A stretch of 64,000 nucleotides of DNA from Rossellomorea aquimaris (GCF_035590735.1 NZ_CP141595.1:3682001-3746000), one strand, 5' to 3'; counted from the first letter of the stretch, positions 8,349 through 18,593 are shown. Made by a program: numbers and translations. Notes: generated from the sequence alone by a model not told the origin.

Positions 8349-9560
8349 ATTTCAATCAAAAAAAAGAATTTGACGATTATGCTTATGGCCAATTTCCTGG
8401 TTGCGGCAAGTGCGACGATGGTTTTGCCGTTTTTATCTCTTTATATTGAAACCTTTGGTACGTACAGTCATGAATACGTTCAACGCTGGTCAGGATTTGT
8501 GTTCGGGGTTACATTCTTGACGGCTTTCTTTATTTCTCCTTTATGGGGACGGATCGGAGACCGCTTCGGCTATAAACCGATCCTTCTTATTACAGGGTAC
8601 GGAATCGCCACGTCGATTTTTCTAATGGGCTTTATGGATTCCGTCTGGGGGCTTTTCGTCCTTCGCATGATCATGGGTGCGGTGACAGGTTTCATTCCCA
8701 CTTCGATGGCCCTTATTTCCGCTCAGACTCCAAAGGAAGAAGCAGGACGTACGCTTGGCACCCTGCAAATGGGAACTGTTTCAGGAGGACTATTCGGTCC
8801 AGTCATCGGTGGGTTACTCGCTGATAATGTAGGTTTTTCCTACACATTCATTTTCACCTCCATTGCCATTGCCGTAGCAGCTACCGTTGTTTTACTTGGA
8901 ATAGACGAGCAACGGAGCAAAGAGCAACGGAATCAGCGAAACAAGTATTCAAGTAAAGAAGTGCTTCAGCATATTTTCAGTCACAAATTATTAGTGACGG
9001 TTCTCTTACTGTCATTCCTTATTCAAGTAGCAAACTTTAGCATTCAGCCTCTTCTCGCCCTCTATGTAGATGAGCTTACCTCTTCTACGAATCTGGCATT
9101 TTTGGCGGGAATTGCTTTCTCTGCTACCGGGTTTGGTAATTTACTTGCGACTAGAAGATGGGGGCAGCTTGGTGATGATATTGGTTATGAAAAAGTTTTA
9201 TCGATCCTTCTTATTCTGGCCTCCCTTTTCATCGTGCCCCAAGCACTGGCTGTTGAATTATGGCAGCTTGTCCTTTTCCGTTTCTTATTTGGCATCGCGA
9301 TCGGAGGGATGATTCCATGTGTGACCGCTTATATCCGTCAGGAAGCTCCATTGAGTATGCAAGGGGAAGTGCTCGGATATAATCAAAGTTTTCGTTTTCT
9401 GGGGAACGTGGTCGGCCCTGTATTTGGCGGGATTGTATCTGGATATATTGGTATTTCTTCCGTTTTTTATGTAACAGGTGCTTTATTCTTAGGCGCGTTT
9501 GGATTATTATGGTGGAGTATGCGTCATTCTGAAACAACCAGCCATGTGAAAGATTACTAG
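8349..9560 (+). CDS. MFS multidrug-type exporter, apparent ATT start
   Basis: About 403 residues with twelve predicted membrane helices and the MFS motif A segment GRIGDRFGYKPI between helices 2 and 3, which places it among drug:H+ antiporters; the substrate is unknown. No ATG precedes the conserved N-terminus KKNLTIMLMANFLVAAS. The site AGAAGGTG (8335-8342) is 6 bases before ATT at 8349; a GTG at 8340 lies inside that site and the first ATG (8379) would cut into helix 1. Followed after 16 bp by pbpD, so possibly co-transcribed. Confidence 0.83.
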   Translation: MSIKKKNLTIMLMANFLVAASATMVLPFLSLYIETFGTYSHEYVQRWSGFVFGVTFLTAFFISPLWGRIGDRFGYKPILLITGYGIATSIFLMGFMDSVWGLFVLRMIMGAVTGFIPTSMALISAQTPKEEAGRTLGTLQMGTVSGGLFGPVIGGLLADNVGFSYTFIFTSIAIAVAATVVLLGIDEQRSKEQRNQRNKYSSKEVLQHIFSHKLLVTVLLLSFLIQVANFSIQPLLALYVDELTSSTNLAFLAGIAFSATGFGNLLATRRWGQLGDDIGYEKVLSILLILASLFIVPQALAVELWQLVLFRFLFGIAIGGMIPCVTAYIRQEAPLSMQGEVLGYNQSFRFLGNVVGPVFGGIVSGYIGISSVFYVTGALFLGAFGLLWWSMRHSETTSHVKDY

Positions 9561-9576
9561 AAAAGTAGAGTGAGAA

Positions 9577-11424
9577 ATGAGAGTTTTCGCAGGTTATATA
9601 ACGGTTATTAGTTTTATGCTCATCTTTTTTACCACATTATTTTTTGCGACGAATGAATGGAACAAAGTACAAAGCTTTCAAAATGAATTAGAACACTCGG
9701 TAAGTACGGATAAGTTAAACCTCAATCGTACCAGCTTACTGCTGGATCAGAACGGGAAGGTATTTTCCGAAGTGAATCGTCCATTCCGGTTATATATTCC
9801 GGATGAACAGATCCCCCCTTTCATGAAGGATATTCTTGTCGCTTCAGAGGATCAGCATTTTTATGAGCATGTGGGATTCGATGCCGGAGCGATTCTTCGT
9901 GCTGTCGTGAAAAACCTGGTGTTCACCCACATCCAACAGGGTGGGAGCACGATTACACAACAGCTTGCAAGAAACCTGTATCTGGGTCAGGAGAAAACGT
10001 ACAATCGTAAATTGACCGAGTTATTTTATGCCCATGAAATTGAAAAATCATTATCTAAAGATGAAATATTAGAGCTTTACCTGAATGTCATTTACTTCAG
10101 TAATGGCGTTTACGGAATTGAAACAGCTTCACAGTATTACTTCCAGAAGAGTGTAACGGAACTCAATCAGGCAGAGTTGGCGTTCATTGCATCGATTCCC
10201 AATAACCCGGGGAAATATGATCCCATCGATCATTTCGATCAAACGAAAGTTCGTCAGGAACGTCTTCTCGATATTCTCGTCAGTACGGGTAAGCTATCCA
10301 AAGAAGAAGCGGAAAAAATGAAAAAAGTACCGATTAGCTTAAACGTCCGCAAAAAGATCGATTTATATCCTGATTATGCTTTTTATGTGGAAAGTGAGTT
10401 AAAAGAGCTGATTTCGATTCACGAGGGTTACAAAGTGGAACTGGCAAATGCCTCCTCTCCAAAGGATAAGGAGAATGTGGCACAGAAGCTCGATGAACGT
10501 TTCCAGGAAGTGATTTCCTCAGGGGTTCAAATTCAAACCGGACTGAACCCTAAGCTGCAACAAAAAAGTGTGAAGGCTTTAAATGGACAGCTTAAGGAAG
10601 AGTTACAAGGGGCCACTGTCACCATCGACAACAAGACAAGGACCATCTCGGCTTTGACCGGGGGCAGTAACTACCAGAAATATAACTTCCATCACGCATT
10701 TCAAGCTTTCAGGCAACCTGGATCAGTGATTAAGCCACTACTCGTCTATGGTCCGTATATCGAGAGGCACCAGGCTTCCATCACTGAAAAAGTAAATGCG
10801 AACCGATACTGTATCGGTGACTATTGCCCTGTGAACTATGGTGGGGTTAATCCGGGAACCGTGACATTAAAACAATCGCTGGCACAATCGTATAACGCCC
10901 CTGCATTGCGCTTGATGGAAAGAGTGGGCATTGAAGAAGCCTTCAAATTCTTATCCCCTTTTTCATTTGAGAAGATGCTAAGCGAGGATCAAACCTTTGC
11001 CGCGTCCGTAGGGGGATTCACCTATGGAATGAGCCCCCTTGAAATGACGGATGCTTATACGTCCTTTATTGACGGGAAGTACCAGGAAAGTCATGCGATC
11101 ATTCATGTGAAGGACAATAAAGGAAACATCCTTTATCAATGGAAGAACAAGCCTAAGACGGTTTGGTCCGCAGATACAACCTCTAAAATGAGAGAAATGC
11201 TGGAGGAAGCCGCTACTTCCGGAACCGGCAAAGCAGCTTATGTATCAAAGCCCTATGTCGGGATTAAGACAGGAACCACCAATAACTATCATGACTACTG
11301 GGTCATGGGAATAACAGATACATTCACTACCGGTGTATGGGTCGGGCATGACATTCCCCGTAACATGAGTCACATAGAACAACAGCGACCAAGTCATAAG
11401 ATTTGGAAACAGATCATGGAATGA
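9577..11424 (+). CDS. pbpD: Class A penicillin-binding protein PbpD (PBP4-like)
   Basis: 615-residue bifunctional peptidoglycan synthase: N-terminal membrane anchor (about 7-25), GT51 transglycosylase domain with catalytic E91 (EDQHFYEH) and GGSTITQQLARNLYL (122-136), then a transpeptidase domain with S383-xx-K386, S438-Y-N440 and K564-T-G566. Catalysis takes place outside the membrane. Length and position near kapB/kapD fit B. subtilis pbpD (PBP4). The ribosome binding site is weak (GTAGAGTGAGAA), in keeping with read-through from the MFS gene 16 bp upstream. Confidence 0.86.
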   Translation: MRVFAGYITVISFMLIFFTTLFFATNEWNKVQSFQNELEHSVSTDKLNLNRTSLLLDQNGKVFSEVNRPFRLYIPDEQIPPFMKDILVASEDQHFYEHVGFDAGAILRAVVKNLVFTHIQQGGSTITQQLARNLYLGQEKTYNRKLTELFYAHEIEKSLSKDEILELYLNVIYFSNGVYGIETASQYYFQKSVTELNQAELAFIASIPNNPGKYDPIDHFDQTKVRQERLLDILVSTGKLSKEEAEKMKKVPISLNVRKKIDLYPDYAFYVESELKELISIHEGYKVELANASSPKDKENVAQKLDERFQEVISSGVQIQTGLNPKLQQKSVKALNGQLKEELQGATVTIDNKTRTISALTGGSNYQKYNFHHAFQAFRQPGSVIKPLLVYGPYIERHQASITEKVNANRYCIGDYCPVNYGGVNPGTVTLKQSLAQSYNAPALRLMERVGIEEAFKFLSPFSFEKMLSEDQTFAASVGGFTYGMSPLEMTDAYTSFIDGKYQESHAIIHVKDNKGNILYQWKNKPKTVWSADTTSKMREMLEEAATSGTGKAAYVSKPYVGIKTGTTNNYHDYWVMGITDTFTTGVWVGHDIPRNMSHIEQQRPSHKIWKQIME

Positions 11425-11425
11425 C

Positions 11426-11458
11426 AAAGAGTCTGCAGCACGTGCTGCAGACTCTTTT
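11426..11458 (+). terminator. Terminator of pbpD
   Basis: Perfect 16-bp inverted repeat AAAGAGTCTGCAGCAC/GTGCTGCAGACTCTTT with no loop spacer and a short T tail. The A-rich left end may also serve the convergent YufK gene. Confidence 0.8.
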
Positions 11459-11460
11459 GT

Positions 11461-12036
11461 CTATAACTTCACCTTTGACATAACCGGCAAACTAGCCATC
11501 ACGCCATTGTATAATTTCAAACACACAAAGAATATCGTTAAAAATAAGGATGACCATGAAAACACCTGTAAACCGACGACTCCGAAGATTCCCACTTTCG
11601 AGAGGGACGGACTTATTTTATAAACAAAATAAATAAAATATACGACCGAGCTCAAAGCAAAGATAATCAACAATCCCAGGAAGGATTTCAGACTCAGAAC
11701 AGACACAAGGCCACCTATAAAATAAATCATCGAGCCTGTACGTACACGGTTATACAATTCCCCATCTGAATCCATGGAGAAAAACAACATCGAAATACCA
11801 TTGATCGTCTCCGCTATCAGCTTCAAGGCAGCAAACACCATGAAAAAAGCAACCATTAATAAAATCAAAATCGCGAGCTTTAATTGCATATCCGATAAAA
11901 ATTCCCTCATTCCGGGATAGACACCAATTTTCTTAAAGATGTCTACGAATACTTCTACACCATAAACGGAAAATGTAAGGCTAAATAATAATATTGAAAA
12001 AAGAGGCAAGTAACTTGTTAAGTATGTATTTTTCAC
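11461..12036 (-). CDS. yufK: YufK-family (DUF5366) membrane protein
   Basis: 191 residues with about five hydrophobic helices and a short cytoplasmic loop (MDSDGELYNRVRTGS). Function unknown. GTG at 12036 was chosen because GGGAGAG precedes it by 7 bases and the protein then starts KNTYLTSYLPLFSILL, as I recall for YufK; an upstream ATG overlaps that site. In B. subtilis yufK lies a few genes before mrp, as here. Confidence 0.72.
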   Translation of the reverse strand: MKNTYLTSYLPLFSILLFSLTFSVYGVEVFVDIFKKIGVYPGMREFLSDMQLKLAILILLMVAFFMVFAALKLIAETINGISMLFFSMDSDGELYNRVRTGSMIYFIGGLVSVLSLKSFLGLLIIFALSSVVYFIYFVYKISPSLSKVGIFGVVGLQVFSWSSLFLTIFFVCLKLYNGVMASLPVMSKVKL

Positions 12037-12200
12037 TAAAAACTCTCCCATAACGATTCTTCGACCACTCTCATCATAATCGTTTATGAGTATCTTGAAA
12101 AGGGTATAGAAACAGAAGAAACAATGACTATATGCCTATCACTTTTTCACGAAAAGCACAAAAAGACCGGCCCTCCTATGATTGCAGAAAGGACAGTCAT

Positions 12201-12461
12201 TTATTGCCTAGGATTGGAATGTGGTACGACACGGATATATTCTCTCGATCCAAATGGTTGTCTTTGTCGAATGGGATCTTTCGTCATTTCTTCTTCCACT
12301 TCTTCCGTTGTTTCACCGTATTGAACAGGCCTGATGTTCATACTGGTCGGGTCTTCCATTTCGATCATGCCTCTATTAAACCGATCTTGTGATTCAATTA
12401 ACCACGCAAAGCCAAAAAAAGTAAAGAATATGGTCGTAACCGCTACCGTTTTCTTTTTCAT
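12201..12461 (-). CDS. Small protein with N-terminal membrane helix, unknown
   Basis: 86 residues: KKKTVAV then a hydrophobic helix (about 6-21), followed by an acidic and Arg-rich tail (EEVEEEMTKDPIRQRQ). AAGGTGGTGA precedes the ATG at good spacing. No family recognised. It could be a signal-anchored surface protein. Confidence 0.55.
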   Translation of the reverse strand: MKKKTVAVTTIFFTFFGFAWLIESQDRFNRGMIEMEDPTSMNIRPVQYGETTEEVEEEMTKDPIRQRQPFGSREYIRVVPHSNPRQ

Positions 12462-12766
12462 AACTTCACCACCTTATGGATAGGATTCTCCAATTTGACC
12501 GAAACTATTCTGTAATCGGTCGGATTGCCGGAAAAAAACTAACAAATTTCAGGGTGGTATTTTCCGTCTATCTACATATTTAATACTTCATGAACAATCT
12601 GATACGAATGGAATCCTGAGTAATGCACGCATTTATTTTTTACGTTATAATGCTCTTTGAGGTTCAGCTTCGGTCGAGGTTTTTGAAAGAAGATGCATAT
12701 TTAAATACAGGAAAGACATTAGACCATGCTTTAGAATAAATGAATTATACATGAGGGGGGTTTTAT
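12462..12766 (+). promoter_or_regulatory. mrp operon upstream region
   Basis: No ORF with a credible start. A TATAAT at 12646-12651 (ACGTTATAATG) is a candidate -10 element, but the bases 17 upstream match TTGACA poorly. It lies about 115 bp before mrpA. Nothing else recognisable. Confidence 0.3.
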
Positions 12767-15172
12767 ATGACTTTGTTACACTGGGCTATTGTTTCGCCTT
12801 TTTTATTTGCCATACTCATTCCATTTCTTTATAAGGTACTTCGGAATGTACATACCGGGTGGTTCGTTTTATTATTGCCAGTCGCATTATTTACTTACTT
12901 TTTTCAATTCATCTCCATTACTAAGAATGGAGATACCGTCAAGGAAACCTTGGAGTGGATGCCGTCCTTTGGTATCAACTTCATCGCATACGTTGACGGA
13001 CTGGGATTACTGTTCGCCCTGCTTATCACAGGGATCGGTTCACTGGTTGTCCTGTACTCGATTTATTACTTAGATAAGAAGAAAGAACAGCTACATAACT
13101 TTTATGTGTATTTAATGATGTTTATGGGAGCGATGTTGGGGGTTGTCCTATCGGATAACTTGATCGTTCTTTATATGTTCTGGGAATTCACATCCATTTC
13201 CTCATTCTTATTGATCGGTTACTGGTATCATCGTGAGCGGTCAAGATACGGAGCCCAGAAATCCATGCTCATTACCGTCTTTGGTGGACTGAGCATGCTT
13301 GGGGGGTTCTTACTTCTCTATCTGATGAGCGGGACCTTCAGCATCAGGGAATTAGTCATGCAATCCGATCAGCTGATGACAGAAGCACTTTTTCTTCCGG
13401 CATTACTTCTTGTCCTGTTGGGGGCTTTCACGAAGTCGGCTCAATTCCCATTCCACATTTGGTTACCGGATGCCATGGAGGCACCGACACCGGTCAGTGC
13501 GTACCTGCATTCTGCCACAATGGTTAAAGCCGGAATTTATCTTGTTGCCCGCATGAGTCCTGTATTTGCTGAATCAAGTGTATGGCTGTGGCTTGTAGGC
13601 GGATTCGGTATCTTTACACTATTCTGGGGTTCCTTTAATGCGGTAAAACAAACAGATCTTAAAGGAATACTCGCATTTTCAACCGTCAGTCAACTTGGTC
13701 TTATCATGTCTTTATTGGGAGTCGGCGCGGCTGCTCTCCACTACAGTCAATTAGATGAAAATATTTATATGGTCGCTACCCTTGCTGCCGTTTTTCATTT
13801 GATCAATCACGCCACTTTCAAAGGAAGCTTGTTCATGGTTGTTGGAATTATTGATCATGAAACAGGTACAAGGGATATCCGTAAACTTGGCGGGCTGATG
13901 AATTTCATGCCGATCACCTTCACCATTGCGATGATCGGAGCATTCTCAATGGCAGGACTTCCTCCATTCAATGGCTTCCTCAGTAAAGAAATGTTCTTTA
14001 CTGGAATGGTAAGGGTTCTTGAAATGGATATATTCAACCTGGATACAGTGGGTATGATTTTCCCGCTCCTTGCCTGGGTCGGTAGTGTGTTTACGTTTAT
14101 TTACAGCATGATCCTTGTGTTTAAAACCTTTACAGGGAAGCATCAACCTGAGAAATTGGAAAAGAAACCACATGAAGCTCCACTTGGAATGCTGATTTCT
14201 CCTATCATCCTGGCATCACTTGTGATTATCTTTGGTTTCTTTCCAAATATCCTTTCCGAACGAATCATCGCTCCGGCAGTGGCTTCCATCACTCCCAGCC
14301 TGATTCAGGAAGGACATGCAGTAAAAGCTCATATTTCATTCTGGCATGGCTTTACGCCTGAACTGTTTATGACCTTTGGGGTCATTCTATTTGGAATCCT
14401 GTTATATCTCCTGCTTCCAAGATGGAGAAAAATATACTCTTGGATACCGGAACGATTCACGTTGAATTCATTTTATGATGGTGGATTAATCGGAACCGAA
14501 CGCGGTGCTTACAACTTTACAAAAGGCTATATGACAGGATTTATCCGTACGTATCTCGTATATATCTTCTCCTTCTTAACCGCCGTTTTACTGTTTAGTT
14601 TGTGGTTTAAAGGAGCATTTGCGATCAATACGGATGATTTGGCTCCGATTGGAGTCTATGAGGTGGCCATAGCACTTTTACTTGTTATCAGCTCGGTTAC
14701 CATCTTATTTGCAAAGTCCCGATTAACGTCCATCATTTCGCTGGGAGCTGCCGGATATACGGTTTCTTTATTCTTCGTATTATTCCGTGCCCCGGACCTT
14801 GCTCTGACACAGCTTGTAATCGAGACCGTGTCTGTTGCTCTATTCTTACTCTGCTTCTATCACCTGCCTCCTTTAAGCAGGCATGAAGAACGAATGAGAT
14901 TCAAGCTTGGAAATGCATTGATTGCGATCGGTGTGGGTCTAGTCGTTACCTTATTTGCGATTTCTGCATACAGCACAAAACTTTTCGATTCGATTTCAAG
15001 CTATTATATCGAGAATGTGTATGAAGAAGCGGGCGGTAAGAACATGGTAAACGTTATACTCGTTGACTTCCGTGGATTTGATACATTATTTGAAATTTGT
15101 GTATTGGCGATAGCCGCACTTGGTATTTTCTCCATGATTAAATTGCGTCTGACAAGGGGGAAAGAAGGATGA
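12767..15172 (+). CDS. mrpA: Mrp Na+/H+ antiporter subunit A
   Basis: 801-residue giant subunit of the Mrp complex in the cytoplasmic membrane, related to complex I NuoL. The NuoL-like part carries the conserved glutamate in MFWEFTSISSFLLIGYW, the lysine/histidine-rich proton path around HIWLPDAMEAPTPVSAYLHS, and MAGLPPFNGFLSKE. The C-terminal part (about 580-801) is the MrpA-specific MrpB-like/DUF4040 region (FRAPDLALTQLVIETVS). The start follows GAGGGGGG. First gene of mrpABCDEFG; its stop overlaps mrpB by 4 bp. Together the seven subunits exchange Na+ for H+ in alkaline or salty conditions. Confidence 0.95.
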   Translation: MTLLHWAIVSPFLFAILIPFLYKVLRNVHTGWFVLLLPVALFTYFFQFISITKNGDTVKETLEWMPSFGINFIAYVDGLGLLFALLITGIGSLVVLYSIYYLDKKKEQLHNFYVYLMMFMGAMLGVVLSDNLIVLYMFWEFTSISSFLLIGYWYHRERSRYGAQKSMLITVFGGLSMLGGFLLLYLMSGTFSIRELVMQSDQLMTEALFLPALLLVLLGAFTKSAQFPFHIWLPDAMEAPTPVSAYLHSATMVKAGIYLVARMSPVFAESSVWLWLVGGFGIFTLFWGSFNAVKQTDLKGILAFSTVSQLGLIMSLLGVGAAALHYSQLDENIYMVATLAAVFHLINHATFKGSLFMVVGIIDHETGTRDIRKLGGLMNFMPITFTIAMIGAFSMAGLPPFNGFLSKEMFFTGMVRVLEMDIFNLDTVGMIFPLLAWVGSVFTFIYSMILVFKTFTGKHQPEKLEKKPHEAPLGMLISPIILASLVIIFGFFPNILSERIIAPAVASITPSLIQEGHAVKAHISFWHGFTPELFMTFGVILFGILLYLLLPRWRKIYSWIPERFTLNSFYDGGLIGTERGAYNFTKGYMTGFIRTYLVYIFSFLTAVLLFSLWFKGAFAINTDDLAPIGVYEVAIALLLVISSVTILFAKSRLTSIISLGAAGYTVSLFFVLFRAPDLALTQLVIETVSVALFLLCFYHLPPLSRHEERMRFKLGNALIAIGVGLVVTLFAISAYSTKLFDSISSYYIENVYEEAGGKNMVNVILVDFRGFDTLFEICVLAIAALGIFSMIKLRLTRGKEG

Positions 15173-15597
15173 AAACAAAAACGAATGACGTCATCTTACA
15201 AACCGTAACGAACGTTGTCGCATTCATCATTATCCTGTTTTCTCTGAGACTTTTCTTCGCCGGGCACTATACCCCGGGTGGAGGCTTTATTGGAGGCTTG
15301 ATGACTTCGGCAGCGATTGTACTACTGTTGTTGGCGTATGATATCAAAACAGTAGCTACTATCCTGCCGGTGGATTATAAAATCGTTACTGCGATTGGTT
15401 TACTCCTGGCAGTAGCAACTTCTGCGGGGGCACTTCTGTTTGATGTGCCTTTCCTGACTCATGCGTACGATTATTTCCATCTTCCACTGTTAGGAAAGAC
15501 ATCTCTGCATACAGCCGTCTTATTTGATACGGGAGTGTATCTGGTTGTTATCGGTGTCACGATGACCATTATTCAAACGATTGGGGTGAGCGAATAA
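15169..15597 (+). CDS. mrpB: Mrp antiporter subunit B
   Basis: 142-residue subunit with four membrane helices and the family signature FFAGHYTPGGGFIGGL. It overlaps mrpA by 4 bp (ATGA) and its stop overlaps the mrpC start by one base, which indicates coupled translation and stoichiometric complex assembly. Confidence 0.94.
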   Translation: MKTKTNDVILQTVTNVVAFIIILFSLRLFFAGHYTPGGGFIGGLMTSAAIVLLLLAYDIKTVATILPVDYKIVTAIGLLLAVATSAGALLFDVPFLTHAYDYFHLPLLGKTSLHTAVLFDTGVYLVVIGVTMTIIQTIGVSE

Positions 15598-15938
15598 TGG
15601 AGATATTAATGGCCATTGTTGTCGGAATTCTTATTACGATCGCCGTTTACTTAATGTTATCCAAAAGCTTGCTCCGAATCATTATTGGAACAGCATTGCT
15701 GAGTCACGGCGCGCATCTTTTACTTCTTTCCATTAGTGGACTAAAAGGAGGAGCTGCACCTCTTCTTGGAGAACACGCAAAATCTTATGTCGATCCGTTA
15801 CCACAAGCATTGATTTTAACAGCGATTGTTATCAGCTTTGGAGTGACAGCTTTCTTCCTTGTTCTTGCTTATCGTGCATATCAAGAGCTTGGAACGGATA
15901 ATATGGATCAAATGAGAGGAAACGAAGGAAATGACTAA
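15597..15938 (+). CDS. mrpC: Mrp antiporter subunit C
   Basis: 113-residue NuoK homologue with three membrane helices. The PLPQALILTAIVISFGVTAF segment is characteristic, and the conserved glycine/histidine-rich loop LLSHGAHLLLLS is present. It overlaps mrpD by 8 bp. Confidence 0.94.
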   Translation: MEILMAIVVGILITIAVYLMLSKSLLRIIIGTALLSHGAHLLLLSISGLKGGAAPLLGEHAKSYVDPLPQALILTAIVISFGVTAFFLVLAYRAYQELGTDNMDQMRGNEGND

Positions 15939-17412
15939 TTTATTAATACTACCTATTTTAATCCCGTTATTTACGGCGATTATCTTAATGTTTGTCAGCA
16001 AATATGTGAAAGTACAACGTGGAATTTCAGCCATTTCGACTCTGGCGACCATTGCAGCATCCCTTGTACTCATCTACACCATCTCCAATGATGGAATACA
16101 AACGATTAACTTAGGAAGCTGGGTGGCTCCTTTTGGGATCACACTCGTTTCTGATATGCTCTCTGCTTTACTGGTGACGACGACAAGCATCATCACATTG
16201 GTCGTGTTACTGTATTCCTTTAAGTCGATAGGGGCAGACAGAGAACGATTCTACTACTACCCTGTTGTTCAGTTCCTAATGGTAGGAGTGAACGGGGCAT
16301 TTACAACCGGGGATATCTTTAACCTCTTCGTCTTTTTCGAAGTGATGCTGATGAGTTCATATGTTCTGCTCGTTCTGGGCGGGACTAAGGCTCAATTGCG
16401 TGAGGGAATCAAATACATCCTCGTCAATGTCATCTCCTCTGCTTTATTCGTCATTGCCGTGGCTTACTTGTATTCCGTGGTAGGAACATTGAATATGGCA
16501 GATATTTCGAGAAAGATTGCCGATGTGAATCAACCGGGAATTCTTACAGCGATCGCTATCATGTTTCTCTTAGTCTTCGGACTTAAGGGTGCGATCTTCC
16601 CTCTTTACTTTTGGTTACCAGGCTCATACTATGCACCACCAACACCGGTGCTTGCTTTATTCGGGGCCTTGCTCACAAAAGTGGGGATCTATTCGATTTT
16701 ACGAACGTACACATTATTCTTCTACCATGATATCGGGTATACACATGAAATCCTGAGCATGTTAGCCATCCTGACGATCGTACTTGGATGTATCGGTGCC
16801 ATCGCGTATTGGGATGTTAAGAAGATCATCATCTACAACATCATCATTGCAGTTGGTGTGATACTATTCGGGGTGTCAACCATGAACCCTGAAGCTCTAG
16901 AGGGAGCTATTTACTATCTCGTTCATGACATGATTATTAAAGCGGCTCTATTCCTCCTGGTTGGAGTGATGATTGCCATAACCGGGACTACCGACCTTAA
17001 GAAAATGGGCGGCCTTATTAAAGAGTACCCGTGGCTCGGCTGGACGTTCCTCGTGGCAGCCTTCTCCCTGGCAGGGATCCCTCCTTTGAGTGGATTTATA
17101 GGGAAACTATTAATTCTAAGAGGAAGCTTTGCTGCAGAAGCCTATGTGGGTGCTGGTGTCATTCTGGCATCAAGTCTATTGGTACTGTATTCTGTTATCA
17201 AAATCTTCCTTAACGGTATATGGGGAGCTCCAAAAGAATACACCGGAGTTTCAAAAGGGCACGCTCGTTACTTATGGATGACTTCCGCACTACTCGTCGT
17301 GTTAGCCGTATGTTACGGCTTTGGTGCCGAGGCGGTCCGCCCTCTATTCTCACAAGCAGCAGAAGTACTGGTGAATCCGAATCTCTATATAGACGCAGTG
17401 TTAAAGGAGTAA
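15931..17412 (+). CDS. mrpD: Mrp antiporter subunit D
   Basis: 493-residue NuoM/N-like proton-channel subunit with about fourteen helices. Key features are NLFVFFEVMLMSSYVLLVLGG with the conserved membrane glutamate, KGAIFPLYFWLPGSYYAPPTPVLALF and LAGIPPLSGFIGKL. With MrpA it forms the ion-translocating pair. Spacing to mrpE is 6 bp. Confidence 0.94.
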   Translation: MTNLLILPILIPLFTAIILMFVSKYVKVQRGISAISTLATIAASLVLIYTISNDGIQTINLGSWVAPFGITLVSDMLSALLVTTTSIITLVVLLYSFKSIGADRERFYYYPVVQFLMVGVNGAFTTGDIFNLFVFFEVMLMSSYVLLVLGGTKAQLREGIKYILVNVISSALFVIAVAYLYSVVGTLNMADISRKIADVNQPGILTAIAIMFLLVFGLKGAIFPLYFWLPGSYYAPPTPVLALFGALLTKVGIYSILRTYTLFFYHDIGYTHEILSMLAILTIVLGCIGAIAYWDVKKIIIYNIIIAVGVILFGVSTMNPEALEGAIYYLVHDMIIKAALFLLVGVMIAITGTTDLKKMGGLIKEYPWLGWTFLVAAFSLAGIPPLSGFIGKLLILRGSFAAEAYVGAGVILASSLLVLYSVIKIFLNGIWGAPKEYTGVSKGHARYLWMTSALLVVLAVCYGFGAEAVRPLFSQAAEVLVNPNLYIDAVLKE

Positions 17413-17418
17413 TGTAGA

Positions 17419-17895
17419 ATGGCATTTCAAATTTTATTAAACTTTTTCCTGGCCTTTGTCTGGATGTTTCTTTCGGTATCCTTTACTTCTCAGTCATTTA
17501 TTATTGGCTATTTGCTAGGATTGCTTGTGATATTTGCATTCAGAAGGTTTTTCAGCTCACGGTTTTATTTATTACGCGTGGCTGCCGTGATCAACTTATT
17601 CTTCTTGTTTTTAAAAGAACTGATCCTTGCTAACATTTCGGTCCTAAAAACGATTCTGAGACCTAAGCTTGATTTCAAACCTGGAATCTTCGCTTTACCG
17701 ACAGATTTAAAAACCGATTGGGAGATTACTTTATTAGCTAATCTCATTACCTTAACACCCGGGACACTCGTGATGGATGTATCGTATGATAATAAGATAC
17801 TTTATGTCCATGCCATCGATATCCCTGATGTGGATCAAGCCATTGATGAGATTAAAAATTCCTTTGAAAAAGCCATTATGGAGGTGAGTCGCTAA
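17419..17895 (+). CDS. mrpE: Mrp antiporter subunit E
   Basis: 158-residue subunit with two to three N-terminal helices and a soluble C-terminal domain with the family segment NLITLTPGTLVMDVS. Its stop overlaps the mrpF start by one base. Confidence 0.93.
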   Translation: MAFQILLNFFLAFVWMFLSVSFTSQSFIIGYLLGLLVIFAFRRFFSSRFYLLRVAAVINLFFLFLKELILANISVLKTILRPKLDFKPGIFALPTDLKTDWEITLLANLITLTPGTLVMDVSYDNKILYVHAIDIPDVDQAIDEIKNSFEKAIMEVSR

Positions 17896-18179
17896 TGTTA
17901 CACACGATTTTTCAAATCACACTGCTATGCGTCTCCCTATCCATGCTGGGCCTTGTATACAGGGTTGTGAAAGGACCAACCACCCCCGACCGTGTGGTAG
18001 CCCTGGATGCAATCGGTATCAATCTGATTGCCATCATCGCCCTCGTATCCATGATGCTCGATACTTACGCTTTTCTGGAAGTTATTCTCCTTCTTGGGAT
18101 TCTGGCTTTCTTGGGAACCGTTGCCTTTTCAAAGTTCTTAGAGAAAGGGGAGATCATCGAACGTGAGCGAGATCATTAG
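17895..18179 (+). CDS. mrpF: Mrp antiporter subunit F
   Basis: 94-residue, three-helix subunit with the signature KGPTTPDRVVALDAIG. B. subtilis MrpF is also linked to bile-acid/cholate efflux. It overlaps mrpG by 17 bp. Confidence 0.93.
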   Translation: MLHTIFQITLLCVSLSMLGLVYRVVKGPTTPDRVVALDAIGINLIAIIALVSMMLDTYAFLEVILLLGILAFLGTVAFSKFLEKGEIIERERDH

Positions 18180-18525
18180 ATTTTTCATCGGGTTCTTTTT
18201 AGTAGTAGGAGGGTTTCTCAGCCTGGTCACTGCCTTTGGTTTGCTGAGACTCCCGGATGTATATACGAGAAATCATGCGGCTTCTAAAAGTGCGACACTT
18301 GGCGTGATGTCGATTCTTTTGGCAACATTCCTTTACTTTTATTTGGAGCATGGACACTTTAATTCGAGACTGATACTGACGATCTTCTTCATCTTTGTGA
18401 CGGCACCTGTTGCTGGACACCTCATCTCGAGAGCTGCTTATAATTCCGGGGTTAAGCTTTGGGATAAAAGTGTACAGGATGATTTAAAAGATAAAAAAGA
18501 ATACGATCGCCAAAACAGTCAATAA
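18163..18525 (+). CDS. mrpG: Mrp antiporter subunit G
   Basis: 120-residue, three-helix subunit with LVTAFGLLRLPDVYTRNHAASKS, typical of MrpG. The start is GTG at 18163 inside mrpF, with AGAAAGGGGAG upstream. Last gene of the operon, followed by a strong terminator. Confidence 0.93.
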   Translation: MSEIIRFFIGFFLVVGGFLSLVTAFGLLRLPDVYTRNHAASKSATLGVMSILLATFLYFYLEHGHFNSRLILTIFFIFVTAPVAGHLISRAAYNSGVKLWDKSVQDDLKDKKEYDRQNSQ

Positions 18526-18542
18526 AAAGCAAATGATGAAAC

Positions 18543-18593
18543 AAAAAGGCTTGACCCCATGAGGATCTCCTCGAGTGGTCAAGCCTTTTTCTT
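18543..18593 (+). terminator. Terminator of the mrp operon
   Basis: AAAAAGGCTTGACC pairs with GGTCAAGCCTTTTT around a loop. The A- and T-tracts make it bidirectional, also serving the convergent YdaT-like gene. Confidence 0.85.
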